64,000 bases of DNA from Allostella sp. ATCC 35155 (GTDB lineage: Bacteria > Pseudomonadota > Alphaproteobacteria > ATCC43930 > Allostellaceae). The DNA is taken from assembly GCA_006738865.1 (NCBI GenBank), contig AP019701.1:124001-188000 (forward strand). The letters run 5' to 3'. The position numbers and the translations under genes are program-made. The notes beneath the pieces were generated by a model. The model did not search any database, was not told the DNA's origin, and worked only from the letters and a program-made list of their open reading frames with translations. This document shows, piece after piece, positions 22,715 through 32,554 of the stretch. Numbering within the stretch: the first letter of the stretch is position 1; each line of letters starts with the position of its first letter.

Positions 22715-23767
22715 GTGAGCATCATCCGCAACGCCATCGCCACGGCGAGCCTCGCGCTCGCGGTCACGGTCGCCCCGGCATCCGCAGCCGACATCTCGGG
22801 CGCGGGCGCCAGCTTCCCCTTCCCGATCTATGCCAAGTGGGCGGACGCCTACAAGAAGGAGACCGGCGTCGGTCTCAACTACCAGTCGATCGGTTCGGGT
22901 GGCGGCATCCGCCAGATCAAGGCCAAGACGGTGGCCTTCGGCGCGTCCGACGCGCCGCTCTCGGGCAAGGATCTGCAGGAAGCCGGCCTGGTCCAGTTCC
23001 CGATGGTCATGGGCGGCATCGTGCCGGTCGTGAACCTGCCGGGCATCAAGCCCGACGAGCTGGTGCTCGACGGCACGACGCTGGCCCGCATCTTCCTCGG
23101 CGAGATCAAGACCTGGGACGACGCGGCGATTAAGAAGCTGAACGCGAAGGCGAAGCTGCCCAAGCTGCCCATCGCGATCGTGCATCGTTCGGACGGGTCG
23201 GGCACGACCTACAACTTCGCCTACTACCTGGCCGAGGTCAGCCCGGACTGGAAGTCCAAGGTCGGCGTCAACACCTCGCTGCAGTGGCCGGCCGGCATCG
23301 GCGCCAAGGGCAACGAGGGCGTGGCCAACAACGTCGCCAACACCCGCGGCGCGATCGGCTATGTCGAATACGCCTACGCCAAGGAAAACAAGCTCACCCA
23401 CACCCGGATGATCAACAAGGACGGCAAGGCGGTCAGCCCGACGGCCGAGACCTTCCAGGCCGCGGCGGCCAGCGCCGACTGGAAGTCGAAGCCGGGCTAC
23501 GGCGTCATCCTCGCCAACCAGCCGGGTGCCGAGTCCTGGCCGATGACGGCGGCGACCTGGATCCTGGTTCACGCCCAGCCGCAGAAGCCGGACGAGGTCC
23601 GCGCAGCCCTGAAGTTCTTCGACTGGGCCTACACCAAGGGCGGCAAGATGGCCGACGAACTCGATTACGTCGCCATGCCGCTGGCGGTGGTCAAGCAGGT
23701 CGAGAAGACCTGGGCCGAAGAGATCAAGGACGCCGGTGGCAACCCGCTGTTCGCGCTGACGAACTGA
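22715..23767 (+). CDS. pstS: Phosphate ABC transporter substrate-binding protein PstS
   Basis: 350-aa periplasmic phosphate receptor. It starts with GTG at 22715 behind GGAGAT. The signal peptide MSIIRNAIATASLALAVTVA is cleaved near ASA. The mature protein begins ADISGAGASFPFPIYAKWAD, the classical PstS start. Phosphate-contact motifs are SGGGIRQIKA, FGASDAPLSG and VHRSDGSGTTYNF. The length matches E. coli-type PstS. First gene of pstSCAB with a Pho box upstream and a hairpin downstream. Confidence 0.97.
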   Translation: MSIIRNAIATASLALAVTVAPASAADISGAGASFPFPIYAKWADAYKKETGVGLNYQSIGSGGGIRQIKAKTVAFGASDAPLSGKDLQEAGLVQFPMVMGGIVPVVNLPGIKPDELVLDGTTLARIFLGEIKTWDDAAIKKLNAKAKLPKLPIAIVHRSDGSGTTYNFAYYLAEVSPDWKSKVGVNTSLQWPAGIGAKGNEGVANNVANTRGAIGYVEYAYAKENKLTHTRMINKDGKAVSPTAETFQAAAASADWKSKPGYGVILANQPGAESWPMTAATWILVHAQPQKPDEVRAALKFFDWAYTKGGKMADELDYVAMPLAVVKQVEKTWAEEIKDAGGNPLFALTN

Positions 23768-23788
23768 TCCGTACAAGGGTTCGGTCGG

Positions 23789-23816
23789 AAAGGGTGCCGC
23801 TGTGCCGGCACCCTTT
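23789..23816 (+). terminator. Intergenic hairpin between pstS and pstC
   Basis: Perfect 11-bp stem AAAGGGTGCCG (23789-23799) / CGGCACCCTTT (23806-23816) with a 6-nt loop. It is followed by CTGCCG, not a U tract. Placed directly after pstS, it probably causes partial termination or stabilises the pstS transcript 3' end so that PstS exceeds PstCAB. It also overlaps the upstream GTG at 23802, arguing against that codon as the pstC start. Confidence 0.75.
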
Positions 23817-23861
23817 CTGCCGCCTGCTTCCGACCGCCTCCAACAGCCGCAAGGTCCCGAC

Positions 23862-24857
23862 GTGACCGACACCGCCATCCGGGCCGAGGCCCCGCCGAAC
23901 GTTGCCGCCGCCAGCAGCCGCGAAGCGATCCTGCGGCGCATGCGCGGCAGCGACGCCATCTTCCACTTCGTCACGCGCCTGGCCGCGATCACGGTCCTGG
24001 TCGTCCTCGGTGGCGGCATCGCCGCGCTCGTGTTCGGCGCCTGGCCGGCCATGCAGACCTTCGGCTTCGGCTTCCTGACCAGCGGTTCCTGGAACCCGGT
24101 CACCGAGCAGTTCGGTGCGGTCGCCCCCATGTACGGCACGATCGTGACGGCGGTCATCGCCATGGTGGTGGCGGTGCCCATCAGCCTGATGATCGCGCTG
24201 TTCCTGACCGATCTCTGCCCGATGTGGCTGCGGCGCCCGATCGGGATCGCCATCGAGCTGCTGGCCGGCATCCCCAGCATCATCTACGGCATCTGGGGGC
24301 TCTTCGTCTTCGCGCCCTTCCTGCAGACGACGCTCCAGCCGGCGCTGATCGACCTGTTCGGGAATGTTCCGGTCCTTTCCAACCTGTTCGCCGGCCCGCC
24401 CTACGGCATCGGCGTGCTCACCGCCGGCCTCATCCTGGCGATCATGGTCCTGCCGCTGGTGACGTCGATCTCGCGCGATGTCTTCGACACGGTCCCGCCC
24501 GTCCTCAAGGAGGCGGCCTACGGCGTCGGCTGCACGACCTGGGAGGTGTTCCGCTACGTCGTCCTGCCCTATACCCGCGTCGGCGTCGTCGGCGGCTTCA
24601 TGCTCGGCCTCGGCCGCGCGCTCGGCGAAACGATGGCGGTCACCTTCGTGATCGGCAACGCGCACCGCATCTCCGCCTCGGTCCTGGCGCCCGGCACCAC
24701 CATCTCGGCCACCATCGCCAACGAGTTCACCGAGGCGGTCGGCGACCTCTACACCTCCTCGCTGATCCTGCTGGCCCTCATCCTCTTCGTCATCACCTTC
24801 ATCGTGCTGGCGATCTCCCGCTGGCTCCTGTCGCGCGTCGAGCGCCGGATCGGGTGA
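23862..24857 (+). CDS. pstC: Phosphate ABC transporter permease PstC
   Basis: About 331-aa inner-membrane permease. Six or so membrane helices are evident, beginning [20 protein letters not shown]. Family motifs are [37 protein letters not shown] and the EAA loop [29 protein letters not shown]-type residues ([16 protein letters not shown]) are present. The start is GTG at 23862 ([10 protein letters not shown]) with AAGGT upstream; a GTG at 23802 lies inside a hairpin. pstA begins 4 bp after the stop. Confidence 0.95.
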   Translation: MTDTAIRAEAPPNVAAASSREAILRRMRGSDAIFHFVTRLAAITVLVVLGGGIAALVFGAWPAMQTFGFGFLTSGSWNPVTEQFGAVAPMYGTIVTAVIAMVVAVPISLMIALFLTDLCPMWLRRPIGIAIELLAGIPSIIYGIWGLFVFAPFLQTTLQPALIDLFGNVPVLSNLFAGPPYGIGVLTAGLILAIMVLPLVTSISRDVFDTVPPVLKEAAYGVGCTTWEVFRYVVLPYTRVGVVGGFMLGLGRALGETMAVTFVIGNAHRISASVLAPGTTISATIANEFTEAVGDLYTSSLILLALILFVITFIVLAISRWLLSRVERRIG

Positions 24858-24861
24858 CCCC

Positions 24862-25716
24862 ATGAGCGAAACCATCAACCGCTACTATCCCGGCCGCCGC
24901 CGCCGGAACATCGTGACCACCGGCCTGGCCTACGTGGCGACCGCGATCGGGCTCGGCTGGCTCGTCATCATCCTTGCCGTCCTCCTGTGGGAGGGGTTCA
25001 GCGGCCTGTCCGTTGCCGTCTTCACCGAGATGACGCCGCCGCCGGGCTCCGACGGCGGCCTGCTCAACCCGATCATCGGCAGCCTCATCATGACGGCCCT
25101 CGGCGTCCTCTTCGGCACGCCGATCGGCATTCTCGCCGGTACCTACATGGCGGAATACGGGCGGCATGGACGGCTGGCCAACATCGTCCGCTTCATCAAC
25201 GACATCCTGCTCAGCGCGCCGTCGATCGTGATCGGCCTCATCGTCTACGAGATCGTGGTCTATCCCATGGGCCACTTCTCGGCCTGGGCCGGAGCCATCG
25301 CGCTCGGGATCATCGTGATCCCCGTCGTGGTGCGCACGACCGAGGACATGCTGCTGCTGGTGCCCAACCCGCTGCGCGAAGCGGCGTCGGCGCTCGGCCT
25401 GCCGCGGGCCTATGTCGTCCGGCACGTGTGCTACCGCGCCGCCAGCGCCGGAATGATCACCGGCGTGCTGCTCGCCGTCGCCCGCATCAGCGGCGAGACC
25501 GCGCCGCTGCTCTTCACGGCGCTCAACAACCAGTTCTGGTCGACCGACCTGAACTCGCCGATGGCGAGCCTGCCGGTCGTCATCTTCCAGTTCGCCCTCA
25601 GCCCCTACAAGGACTGGCAGGCCCTCGCCTGGACGGGCGCTCTCATCATCACCTTGGCGGTGCTGGCGCTCAGCATCACCGCCCGTGCGCTCACGGCTTC
25701 GGGGAAGCGGTCATGA
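24862..25716 (+). CDS. pstA: Phosphate ABC transporter permease PstA
   Basis: 284-aa partner permease of PstC. Hydrophobic helices alternate with conserved loops: [53 protein letters not shown], and the EAA loop [34 protein letters not shown] is the typical PstA C-terminal block. The stop overlaps the pstB start as ATGA, so translation is coupled. Confidence 0.96.
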   Translation: MSETINRYYPGRRRRNIVTTGLAYVATAIGLGWLVIILAVLLWEGFSGLSVAVFTEMTPPPGSDGGLLNPIIGSLIMTALGVLFGTPIGILAGTYMAEYGRHGRLANIVRFINDILLSAPSIVIGLIVYEIVVYPMGHFSAWAGAIALGIIVIPVVVRTTEDMLLLVPNPLREAASALGLPRAYVVRHVCYRAASAGMITGVLLAVARISGETAPLLFTALNNQFWSTDLNSPMASLPVVIFQFALSPYKDWQALAWTGALIITLAVLALSITARALTASGKRS

Positions 25717-26531
25717 ATACGAACACGACGCTGTCGGCACCGGACGTCGCCCAACCCTCGGTCGACGTTTCGCGCCTCGACGTGAAGATCGGCGTGCGCG
25801 ATCTGAAATTCTACTATGGCGACGCGTTGGCCCTGAAGGGGATCAACCTCTCGCTCTACCGCAACATGGTGACGGCCTTCATCGGCCCGTCGGGTTGCGG
25901 CAAGTCGACGCTGCTGCGCGTCCTCAACCGGATGTACGATCTCTATCCGGGGCAGCGGGCCACCGGCGAGGTTCTGGTGGACGGCCAGAACATTCTGGCA
26001 GCCGGCCAGGATCCGAACCTGCTGCGCTCGCGCGTCGGGATGGTGTTCCAGAAGCCGACGCCGTTCCCCATGTCGATCTACGAGAACATCGCCTTCGGCA
26101 TCCGCCTCTACGAGCGGCTGTCGCGGGCGGAGATCGACGCCCGGGTCGAATCCGCACTGCGCCGCGTCGCGCTCTGGGAAGAGGTGAAGGACAAGCTGCA
26201 CAACAACGGCCTCAGCCTGTCCGGCGGCCAGCAGCAGCGCCTCTGCATCGCCCGCACGGTCGCGGTGCAGCCGCAGGTCATCCTGCTCGACGAGCCCTGC
26301 TCGGCGCTCGACCCGATCTCGACGGCGAAGATCGAGGAGCTGATCGACGAGCTGAAGAGCGACTACACGATCGCCATCGTGACGCACAACCTGCAGCAGG
26401 CGGCGCGCTGCTCGGACTTCACGGCGTTCATGTACCTGGGCGACCTCGTCGAGTTCGACCAGACCCACACCATGTTCACCCTGCCGCGCGACCGCCGCAC
26501 GCAGGACTACATCACCGGCCGCTTCGGCTGA
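25713..26531 (+). CDS. pstB: Phosphate ABC transporter ATP-binding protein PstB
   Basis: 272-aa ATPase of the phosphate importer. [19 protein letters not shown] precedes Walker [13 protein letters not shown]. The PstB-specific [20 protein letters not shown] follows, then signature LSGGQQQRL, Walker [14 protein letters not shown] and switch [14 protein letters not shown]. The operon ends here: phoU, which usually follows pstB, is absent and the next gene (polA) is convergent. Confidence 0.97.
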   Translation: MNTNTTLSAPDVAQPSVDVSRLDVKIGVRDLKFYYGDALALKGINLSLYRNMVTAFIGPSGCGKSTLLRVLNRMYDLYPGQRATGEVLVDGQNILAAGQDPNLLRSRVGMVFQKPTPFPMSIYENIAFGIRLYERLSRAEIDARVESALRRVALWEEVKDKLHNNGLSLSGGQQQRLCIARTVAVQPQVILLDEPCSALDPISTAKIEELIDELKSDYTIAIVTHNLQQAARCSDFTAFMYLGDLVEFDQTHTMFTLPRDRRTQDYITGRFG

Positions 26532-26541
26532 TCTCGCGAAT

Positions 26542-26568
26542 GGAGGCGGCGCTCAGTGCGCCGCCTCC
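26542..26568. terminator. Bidirectional hairpin between pstB and polA
   Basis: Perfect 11-bp stem GGAGGCGGCGC (26542-26552) / GCGCCGCCTCC (26558-26568) around a 5-nt loop TCAGT that contains the polA stop codon (26553-26555 on the minus strand). It lies 11 bp after the pstB stop. It has no T run on either side but is the only candidate terminator for this convergent pair. Confidence 0.65.
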
Positions 26569-29384
26569 CAGTCGTGGCCGGTGCCGGTGTCGACGACCAG
26601 CGGCACGGAGAGGTGGGCGGCGCCCTCCATCACTTGCTTGACGGCCGCCGCGGTCGCCTCGACCTCGCTCTCCGGCACCTCGAACACCAGTTCGTCATGG
26701 ACCTGCAGCAGCATGGTCGCGCCGAGACCGGCATGCTTCAGCGCGCCCGGGATGCGCCCCATGGCGCGCTTGATGATGTCGGCGGCCGAGCCCTGCAGCG
26801 GCGCGTTGATCGCCTGGCGCTCGGCAAACGCCCGCCGGGCGGGATTGCTGTCCTTGATGCCGGGCACCCAGCAGCGGCGGCCGAAGATGGTCCGCACGAA
26901 GCCGTTCTCCCGGGCTTCCTGCTTGGCCCGGTTCATATAGTCGCGGATGCCGGGATAGCGCTCGAAATAGGCGGCGATGTAGGCCTGCGCCTCGCCCTGC
27001 GGGATGCCGAGCTGCTGTGCCAGGCCGAAGCCGCTGATGCCGTAGATGATGCCGAAATTGATCGCCTTGGCGCGCCGGCGGACCTGCGGGTCCATGCCCT
27101 CGACGGGCACGCCGAAGACCTGGCTGGCGGTCAGGGCATGGATGTCGATGCCCTGGCGGAACGCATCCTTGAGCGACGCGATGTCGGCGACGTGGGCGGC
27201 CAGCCGCAGCTCGATCTGCGAATAGTCGGCCGACATCAGGACATGGCCGGGGGCCGCGATGAAGGCGCGGCGGATCTTGCGCCCTTCCTCGGTGCGCACC
27301 GGGATGTTCTGGAGGTTGGGATCGGTGGATGACAGCCGGCCCGTCGAAGTCGAGGCGAGCGCGTAGGAGGTATGGACGCGGCCGGTCGCGGGATTGATCT
27401 GCTCGACCAGCGCGTCGGCATAGGTCGATTTGAGCTTGGCGAGCTGGCGCCAGTCGAGCACGCGGGCCGGCAGGTCGTGCCCCTGGGCGGCCAGCGCCTC
27501 CAGCACGTCCGCGCCGGTGGCGTAGGCGCCGGTCTTGCCCTTCTTGCCGCCCGGCAGCGCCATTTCGTCGAACAGCACCTCGCCCAGTTGCTTGGGCGAA
27601 CCGACGTTGAAGGGATGGCCGGCCAGCCGGTGGATCTCCGTCTCCAGCGTCGCGAGCCGTTCGGCGAAGTTGGCGCTGAGCCGTTTCAGCTCGACCGGGT
27701 CGACCAGGATGCCGGCCCGCTCCATGTCGGCGACGACGCCGACCAGCGGCCGCTCGGTCGTCTCATAGAGCGCGACCTGCCGGTCCTGCAGCAGCCGCGG
27801 CCGCAGCAGCCCGTGAAGGCGCAGCGTGACGTCGGCATCCTCGGCGGCATAGTCGCGGGCGCGGTCCAGCGGCACGAAGTCGAAGGTGATCTGGCTCTTG
27901 CCGCTGCCGCAGACATCGGCATAGGCGATCGTCTTGTGCTGCAGATGCAGCTCCGCCAGCTCGTCCATGCCGTGCCCGTGCAGGTGGCCGTCGAGCACAT
28001 AGGACAGCAGCATCGTGTCGTCGACCGGATCGGGCCGGATGTCGTGCTTGCCGAAGACGACGGCGTCGTATTTGAGGTTGTGGCCGATCTTGAGGACGGC
28101 CGGATCCTCGAGCAGCGGCTTCAGCCGCGCCAGCGCCGCGTCGCGGTCGACCTGCACCGGCGTGCCGCCGGCGGCGAGGTCGAGCCCGTCGACCTTGTGG
28201 GCGAGCGGCAGATAGGCGGCCTCGCCCGGCGTGATCGCCAGCGAGACGCCCACCAGCTCGCAAGCGACGGCGTCGAGCGACGTCGTCTCGGTGTCGACGG
28301 CGAACGCGCCGGCCTCACGCGCACGCGCGATCCAGGCGTCGAGCGCGGCCATGTCCTGGATCAGGACATAGCGGTCGCGGGCGACGCCGGCCGCGCTTGG
28401 CGTACCGGCCGCCGCCGCGACCGGCGCCAGGGCCGCCGCCGCGTGGGCGCGCTGGGCGTTGCGGCCCTCGACGCGGGCAAGGAGCGTGCGGAAGTTCTGC
28501 GCCCGCAGGAAATCGACGAGACGTCCGGGATCGGCCGGCCGGACGGCCAGCGCATCGACCGGGGGCAGGTCCGGCACATCGTCCTTGAGCCGCACCAGCT
28601 CGCGCGAGATGCGTGCCTGATCGGCAAATGCGATCAGCGATTCCCGCCGTTTCGGCTGCTTGATTTCGGCGGCGCGGGCGAGCAGCTGGTCGAGATCGCC
28701 ATATGTGCCGATGAGATCCGCGGCGGTCTTGACGCCGATGCCGGGAACGCCCGGCACGTTGTCGACCGAATCACCCGCCAGGGCCTGGACGTCCACCACC
28801 TTGTCCGGCAGGACGCCGAACTTCTCGCGCACCTCCTCGGGCCCGATCGCCTTGTTCTTGATCGGGTCGAGCATCCGGATGCCGCCATCGACGAGCTGCA
28901 TCAGATCCTTGTCCGACGAGACGATGGTGACCTCGATGCCCCGGCGCCGGGCGGCCCTGGCATAGGTGGCGATGATGTCGTCGGCCTCGTAGCCTTCGCT
29001 CTCGACGCCCGGCAGGTTGAAGGCCTCGGTCGCCTCCCGGACCAGCGCGAACTGCGGGATCAGCTCGGGCGGGGCGTCCGGCCGCTGCGCCTTGTAGTCG
29101 GCATAGATCGCATTGCGGAAACTGTGCCGCGAGGCATCGAAGATGACGGCGATGGCGTCGGCGTCGGTTTCGTTGAGCAGCTTCAGCAGCATGTTGCTGA
29201 AGCCGAGGACCGCGCCCACGGGCGTGCCGTCCGGGCGGGTCAGCGGCGGCAGCGCGTGGAAGGCGCGGAAGATGAAGCCGGAGCCGTCGACGAGATAGAG
29301 GTGGCGCAGCGTCGGCGCTGGCGTCGTCGTCGGCTCCGCTGCCGCGACTTCGGCCGCCGCGACATCTGCCGCCGGGCCGGTCAA
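26553..29384 (-). CDS. polA: DNA polymerase I
   Basis: Repair and Okazaki-fragment polymerase, about 943 aa. The 5' nuclease domain begins HLYLVDGSGFIFRAFHALPP and has EGYEADDIIATYAR and DSVDNVPGVPGIGVKTA. The 3'-5' exonuclease domain is intact, with the acidic DxE of FAVDTETTSLD and YAAEDADVTLRL. The polymerase domain shows motif A ADYSQIELRLAA, motif B RRRAKAINFGIIYGISGFG and motif C LQVHDELVFEV. No ATG precedes the conserved N-terminus; TTG at 29384 is the likely start, overlapping the stop of the upstream zinc-finger gene (TTGA), with GGCGAG nearby. About 27 extra residues rich in Ala/Thr/Pro precede the nuclease domain. Confidence 0.95.
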   Translation of the reverse strand: MTGPAADVAAAEVAAAEPTTTPAPTLRHLYLVDGSGFIFRAFHALPPLTRPDGTPVGAVLGFSNMLLKLLNETDADAIAVIFDASRHSFRNAIYADYKAQRPDAPPELIPQFALVREATEAFNLPGVESEGYEADDIIATYARAARRRGIEVTIVSSDKDLMQLVDGGIRMLDPIKNKAIGPEEVREKFGVLPDKVVDVQALAGDSVDNVPGVPGIGVKTAADLIGTYGDLDQLLARAAEIKQPKRRESLIAFADQARISRELVRLKDDVPDLPPVDALAVRPADPGRLVDFLRAQNFRTLLARVEGRNAQRAHAAAALAPVAAAAGTPSAAGVARDRYVLIQDMAALDAWIARAREAGAFAVDTETTSLDAVACELVGVSLAITPGEAAYLPLAHKVDGLDLAAGGTPVQVDRDAALARLKPLLEDPAVLKIGHNLKYDAVVFGKHDIRPDPVDDTMLLSYVLDGHLHGHGMDELAELHLQHKTIAYADVCGSGKSQITFDFVPLDRARDYAAEDADVTLRLHGLLRPRLLQDRQVALYETTERPLVGVVADMERAGILVDPVELKRLSANFAERLATLETEIHRLAGHPFNVGSPKQLGEVLFDEMALPGGKKGKTGAYATGADVLEALAAQGHDLPARVLDWRQLAKLKSTYADALVEQINPATGRVHTSYALASTSTGRLSSTDPNLQNIPVRTEEGRKIRRAFIAAPGHVLMSADYSQIELRLAAHVADIASLKDAFRQGIDIHALTASQVFGVPVEGMDPQVRRRAKAINFGIIYGISGFGLAQQLGIPQGEAQAYIAAYFERYPGIRDYMNRAKQEARENGFVRTIFGRRCWVPGIKDSNPARRAFAERQAINAPLQGSAADIIKRAMGRIPGALKHAGLGATMLLQVHDELVFEVPESEVEATAAAVKQVMEGAAHLSVPLVVDTGTGHDWEAAH

Positions 29385-29596
29385 TGCCCGTGGCTCGCCG
29401 CGGGATCGCCCGCGAAGACGAAATGCCGCCCGCAATAGGGGCAGTCGATCGCACCCGCCGGCAACAGGTTGAGGAAGACGAGCGGATGGCCGAGCGGGCC
29501 GTCGCCGCCGTCGCAGCCGACGGTCGGCTGGTCGGACTCGATCGTCTCGACCGGCGTCCCGGCGGGGGTGGTGCGGGGCGCGGAACTGTGCAGCAT
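29381..29596 (-). CDS. Small zinc-finger domain protein (zf-CHCC type)
   Basis: 71-aa protein with a single zinc site of the CHCC family: Cys28 in VGCDGGDGPLGHPLV, His37 in the same stretch, and Cys52/Cys55 in DCPYCGRHFVF. This fold is shared with the NDUFS6-type accessory subunit of complex I and is common as a short free-standing gene in alphaproteobacteria; its role there is not established. It starts at 29596 and overlaps the inferred polA TTG start by 4 bp, suggesting co-translation. Confidence 0.85.
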   Translation of the reverse strand: MLHSSAPRTTPAGTPVETIESDQPTVGCDGGDGPLGHPLVFLNLLPAGAIDCPYCGRHFVFAGDPAASHGH

Positions 29597-29749
29597 GGAA
29601 GCTTCCGATGGTGGCGGCCGCCCCTCGCGAAAGAGCAGGGCGACAGGGCAGGCCGGATTGACCCGAAGTCGGCCCGGATGATACCGATGGCGCCGCCGGA
29701 TTCCAACGCCCGGCCACCACGGACCTCCGGTAAGGGAAGACACGACAGC

Positions 29750-30715
29750 GTGCAGACGCCGGCGACCGTCCTGCCCGATCATGCCGTCGAGATCACGGGC
29801 CTCGCCAAGACCTACGCGGCCCGCCGCCGGCAGCAGGCCAAGCAGGCCCTCGACGGGGTCGATCTCGCGATCCCCCGGGGCAGCGTGTTCGGCCTGCTGG
29901 GTCCCAACGGCGCCGGCAAGTCGACGCTCATCAACATCCTGGCCGGCCTCGTCCGCAAGACGTCGGGCAAGGTGCGCATCTGGGGCTACGACATCGATCG
30001 CCAGCCGCTCCACGCCCGGCAGGCGATCGGCGTGGTGCCGCAGGAGCCCCACATCGATCCGTTCTTCACCCCGCGCGAGGTGCTGGAACTCCATGCCGGC
30101 CTCTTCGGCGTGCCGCCGTCGGCGCGCCGGACCGACGCGATCCTGGCCGCGCTCGGCCTCGTCGACAAGGCGGACGCCTATGCCCGCTCGCTGTCGGGCG
30201 GCATGCGCCGCCGGCTGCTCGTCGGCAAGGCGCTGGTCCATTCCCCGCCCGTGCTGGTTCTCGACGAGCCGACGGCCGGCGTCGATGTCGAACTGCGCCA
30301 GCAGCTCTGGACCTATGTCCGCGGGCTGGCGGCCGCCGGCACCACGATCATGCTGACGACGCACTATCTGGAGGAGGCGGAGGCCCTGTGCGACCGCATC
30401 GCCATCATCGATCGCGGCCGCGTCGTCGCCTGCGAGGAGACCTCCACCCTGGTGCGACGGCTCGACCGGAAGACGCTGGTGGTGACCCTTGCCGACCCGC
30501 TGGCCGTCCTGCCGTCGGCGCTGGCCGCTCTCGATGCCGAGCTGGTGAGCCCGCGCCGCCTCGCCATCCGCTACCGGCCCAGCCGGACGCGCGCCCAGGA
30601 TCTGCTGATCGCGCTCCAGGCGGCCGGCCTGGTCGCCGTCGACCTCACCACGGAGGAGGGCAGCCTCGAGGACGCCTTCCTCGCCCTGACGCGGCCGCTG
30701 GCGGCGGCGGCCTAG
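29750..30715 (+). CDS. ABC-2 type transporter ATP-binding protein (YadG/NatA-like)
   Basis: About 321-aa ATPase. It has Walker A GPNGAGKSTLINILAG, the Q-loop region GVVPQEPHIDPFFTPREVLE, signature LSGGMRRRL, Walker B VLVLDEPTAGVD and switch TTHYLEEAEALCDR, followed by a C-terminal extension typical of ABC-2 exporters. Members energise drug, polysaccharide or lipid export with a separate ABC-2 permease, but none is adjacent; the next gene encodes a lipoprotein hydrolase 7 bp downstream. The start is GTG at 29750 (VQTPATVLPDHAVEITG); ATG codons further upstream would add unconserved residues. Confidence 0.9.
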   Translation: MQTPATVLPDHAVEITGLAKTYAARRRQQAKQALDGVDLAIPRGSVFGLLGPNGAGKSTLINILAGLVRKTSGKVRIWGYDIDRQPLHARQAIGVVPQEPHIDPFFTPREVLELHAGLFGVPPSARRTDAILAALGLVDKADAYARSLSGGMRRRLLVGKALVHSPPVLVLDEPTAGVDVELRQQLWTYVRGLAAAGTTIMLTTHYLEEAEALCDRIAIIDRGRVVACEETSTLVRRLDRKTLVVTLADPLAVLPSALAALDAELVSPRRLAIRYRPSRTRAQDLLIALQAAGLVAVDLTTEEGSLEDAFLALTRPLAAAA

Positions 30716-30722
30716 GCCGGGA

Positions 30723-31721
30723 ATGCCGGGTGTCCGCCGGATCCTGCTGCTGGCGTGCCTCGCCATGCTGGTGGGGTGTGCGCCCGGCTACATGCTGCCC
30801 GGCCCGACCGTGACGACCGCCACCCTCGAGAGCCGCGAGCTCGTCACCGCCGACGGGCTGCGCCTGCCCATGCGCGTGTGGACGCCCGAGACGCAGCCGC
30901 GGGCCGTGGTCCTGGCTCTGCACGGCTTCAACGACTACTCGGCCGCCTTCGAGATGCCGGCGCGCCACTGGGCCGGACATGGCGTCGCGACCTATGCCTA
31001 CGACCAGCGCGGTTTCGGGGATGCGCCGAACCGCGGCTTCTGGGCGGGGGCGGAAGCCTACGCCCGCGACGCCGCCACGGCATTGCGGCTCGTGCGGTCG
31101 CGCCACCCCGACGCGCCGATCTTTCTCCTGGGCGAGAGCATGGGCGGCGCCATCGCCATGGTGACGATGACCGGGCAGTCCGTGCCGGCGGTCGACGGGG
31201 TCATCCTGGTCGCGCCGGCCGTCTGGGGCCGGACGACCATGGGGTTCACCAAGCGATGGGCACTGTCCCTGGTGTCGACGACCATGCCCTGGCTCACGCT
31301 GTCCGGGGGCGGGCTCGGGTTCCGCCCGTCCGACAACGAGACGATGCTGCGCGACTTCAGCCGTGATCCCAGGGTCATCAAGGACACGCGCGCCGATACC
31401 ATCCGCGGGCTCGTCGACCTCATGGACGCGGCCCTGGCCGCGGCGTCGCGCTTCCGCACGCGCGCGCTCGTCCTCTACGGCGAGAAGGACCAGATCGTCC
31501 CGAAGGCGCCGACGGCGCTGATGCTGTCGCGCCTGCCGGGGGCCGCGGACCGCCAGCGCGTCGCGCTCTATCCCGAAGGCTGGCACATGCTGCTGCGCGA
31601 CCTTCAGGCCGAGACGGTCTGGAACGACGTGCTGGCCTGGATCGGCGATCCGCTGACGCCGCTGCCGTCCGGTGCGGATCGCGCCGCCCGCCGGCGCCTC
31701 CAGGAGCAGGCGACCTCGTGA
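30723..31721 (+). CDS. Alpha/beta hydrolase, putative lipoprotein (monoacylglycerol-lipase-like)
   Basis: 332 aa. The N-terminus [18 protein letters not shown] is a lipobox (Cys at about 19), so the protein is probably anchored to a membrane on the periplasmic side. The hydrolase fold shows [14 protein letters not shown] (oxyanion HG), [13 protein letters not shown], the nucleophile elbow [12 protein letters not shown], the acid in [11 protein letters not shown] and the His in [11 protein letters not shown]. It resembles lysophospholipase/monoacylglycerol lipases, acting on acyl esters. It starts 7 bp after the ABC ATPase gene and is probably co-transcribed with it. Confidence 0.88.
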   Translation: MPGVRRILLLACLAMLVGCAPGYMLPGPTVTTATLESRELVTADGLRLPMRVWTPETQPRAVVLALHGFNDYSAAFEMPARHWAGHGVATYAYDQRGFGDAPNRGFWAGAEAYARDAATALRLVRSRHPDAPIFLLGESMGGAIAMVTMTGQSVPAVDGVILVAPAVWGRTTMGFTKRWALSLVSTTMPWLTLSGGGLGFRPSDNETMLRDFSRDPRVIKDTRADTIRGLVDLMDAALAAASRFRTRALVLYGEKDQIVPKAPTALMLSRLPGAADRQRVALYPEGWHMLLRDLQAETVWNDVLAWIGDPLTPLPSGADRAARRRLQEQATS

Positions 31722-31824
31722 CCCGGGCGCTGCGGCCCGCCCGCGGCGCCGTCGAAAAAGAGCCGCAAAAGGGCCATATTGCCCAAGGACTTTTCCCACG
31801 CTCTTAACGCATCTGGGGGGAAGC

Positions 31825-32523
31825 GTGGCTCACACCATCGCTCTCGTCGACGACGACCGGAACATCCTGACCTCTGTCTCCATCGCGCTCGAGGCGGAAG
31901 GCTTCACGGTGCGGACCTTTACCGACGGCGCGGATGCGCTGCGCGGCCTGACCGCGCAGCCGGTCGATCTCGCGGTGCTCGACATCAAGATGCCGCGCAT
32001 GGACGGGATGGAGCTGCTGTCACGCCTGCGCAAGATCACGGCCATGCCGGTCATCTTCCTCACCTCCAAGGACGACGAGGTCGACGAGGTGCTGGGGCTG
32101 CGCATGGGGGCCGACGACTACATCAAGAAGCCCTTCTCGCAGCGCCTGCTGATCGAGCGCATCCGGGCGCTGCTGCGCCGCGGCGAGATCGCCCGCGAGC
32201 CGCCGGACGGCGAGGGCGAGCCGGCCATCCATCGCGGGCCGCTGGTGCTCGATCCCGGGCGCCACGCCTGCACCTGGAAGGGGCTGGACGTGACGCTCAC
32301 GGTCACCGAGTTCCTGCTCCTCAAGGCGCTGGCGGTCCGGCCGGGCCACGTCAAGAACCGCGACCAGCTGATGGACGCGGCCTATGGCGAGAGCATCTAT
32401 GTCGACGACCGCACCATCGACAGCCACATCAAGCGGCTGCGCAAGAAGTTCAAGGTCGTCGACGACGAGTTCCAGCAGATCGAGACGCTGTACGGCGTCG
32501 GCTACCGCTATCGCGAGGGCTGA
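31825..32523 (+). CDS. chvI: Two-component response regulator ChvI
   Basis: 232-aa OmpR-family regulator paired with ChvG. The receiver domain begins [20 protein letters not shown], nearly identical to alphaproteobacterial ChvI. The phospho-acceptor is Asp53 in [11 protein letters not shown], the switch Thr is in IFLTSKDDE, and the Lys is in [11 protein letters not shown]. The C-terminal winged helix includes [20 protein letters not shown] and ends [13 protein letters not shown]. The start is GTG at 31825 behind a strong GGGGGGAAG. ChvG/ChvI governs envelope stress, acid response and host association in Rhizobiales and relatives. Confidence 0.94.
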   Translation: MAHTIALVDDDRNILTSVSIALEAEGFTVRTFTDGADALRGLTAQPVDLAVLDIKMPRMDGMELLSRLRKITAMPVIFLTSKDDEVDEVLGLRMGADDYIKKPFSQRLLIERIRALLRRGEIAREPPDGEGEPAIHRGPLVLDPGRHACTWKGLDVTLTVTEFLLLKALAVRPGHVKNRDQLMDAAYGESIYVDDRTIDSHIKRLRKKFKVVDDEFQQIETLYGVGYRYREG

Positions 32524-32554
32524 CGGCGGGCTGCCGCCGCGCGCGACGACGCCG

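Noticed and set aside
23802-23861. Upstream GTG start for pstC
   Set aside because: The codon lies inside the perfect pstS-pstC hairpin and the added residues are not PstC-like; GTG at 23862 has a better ribosome-binding site.
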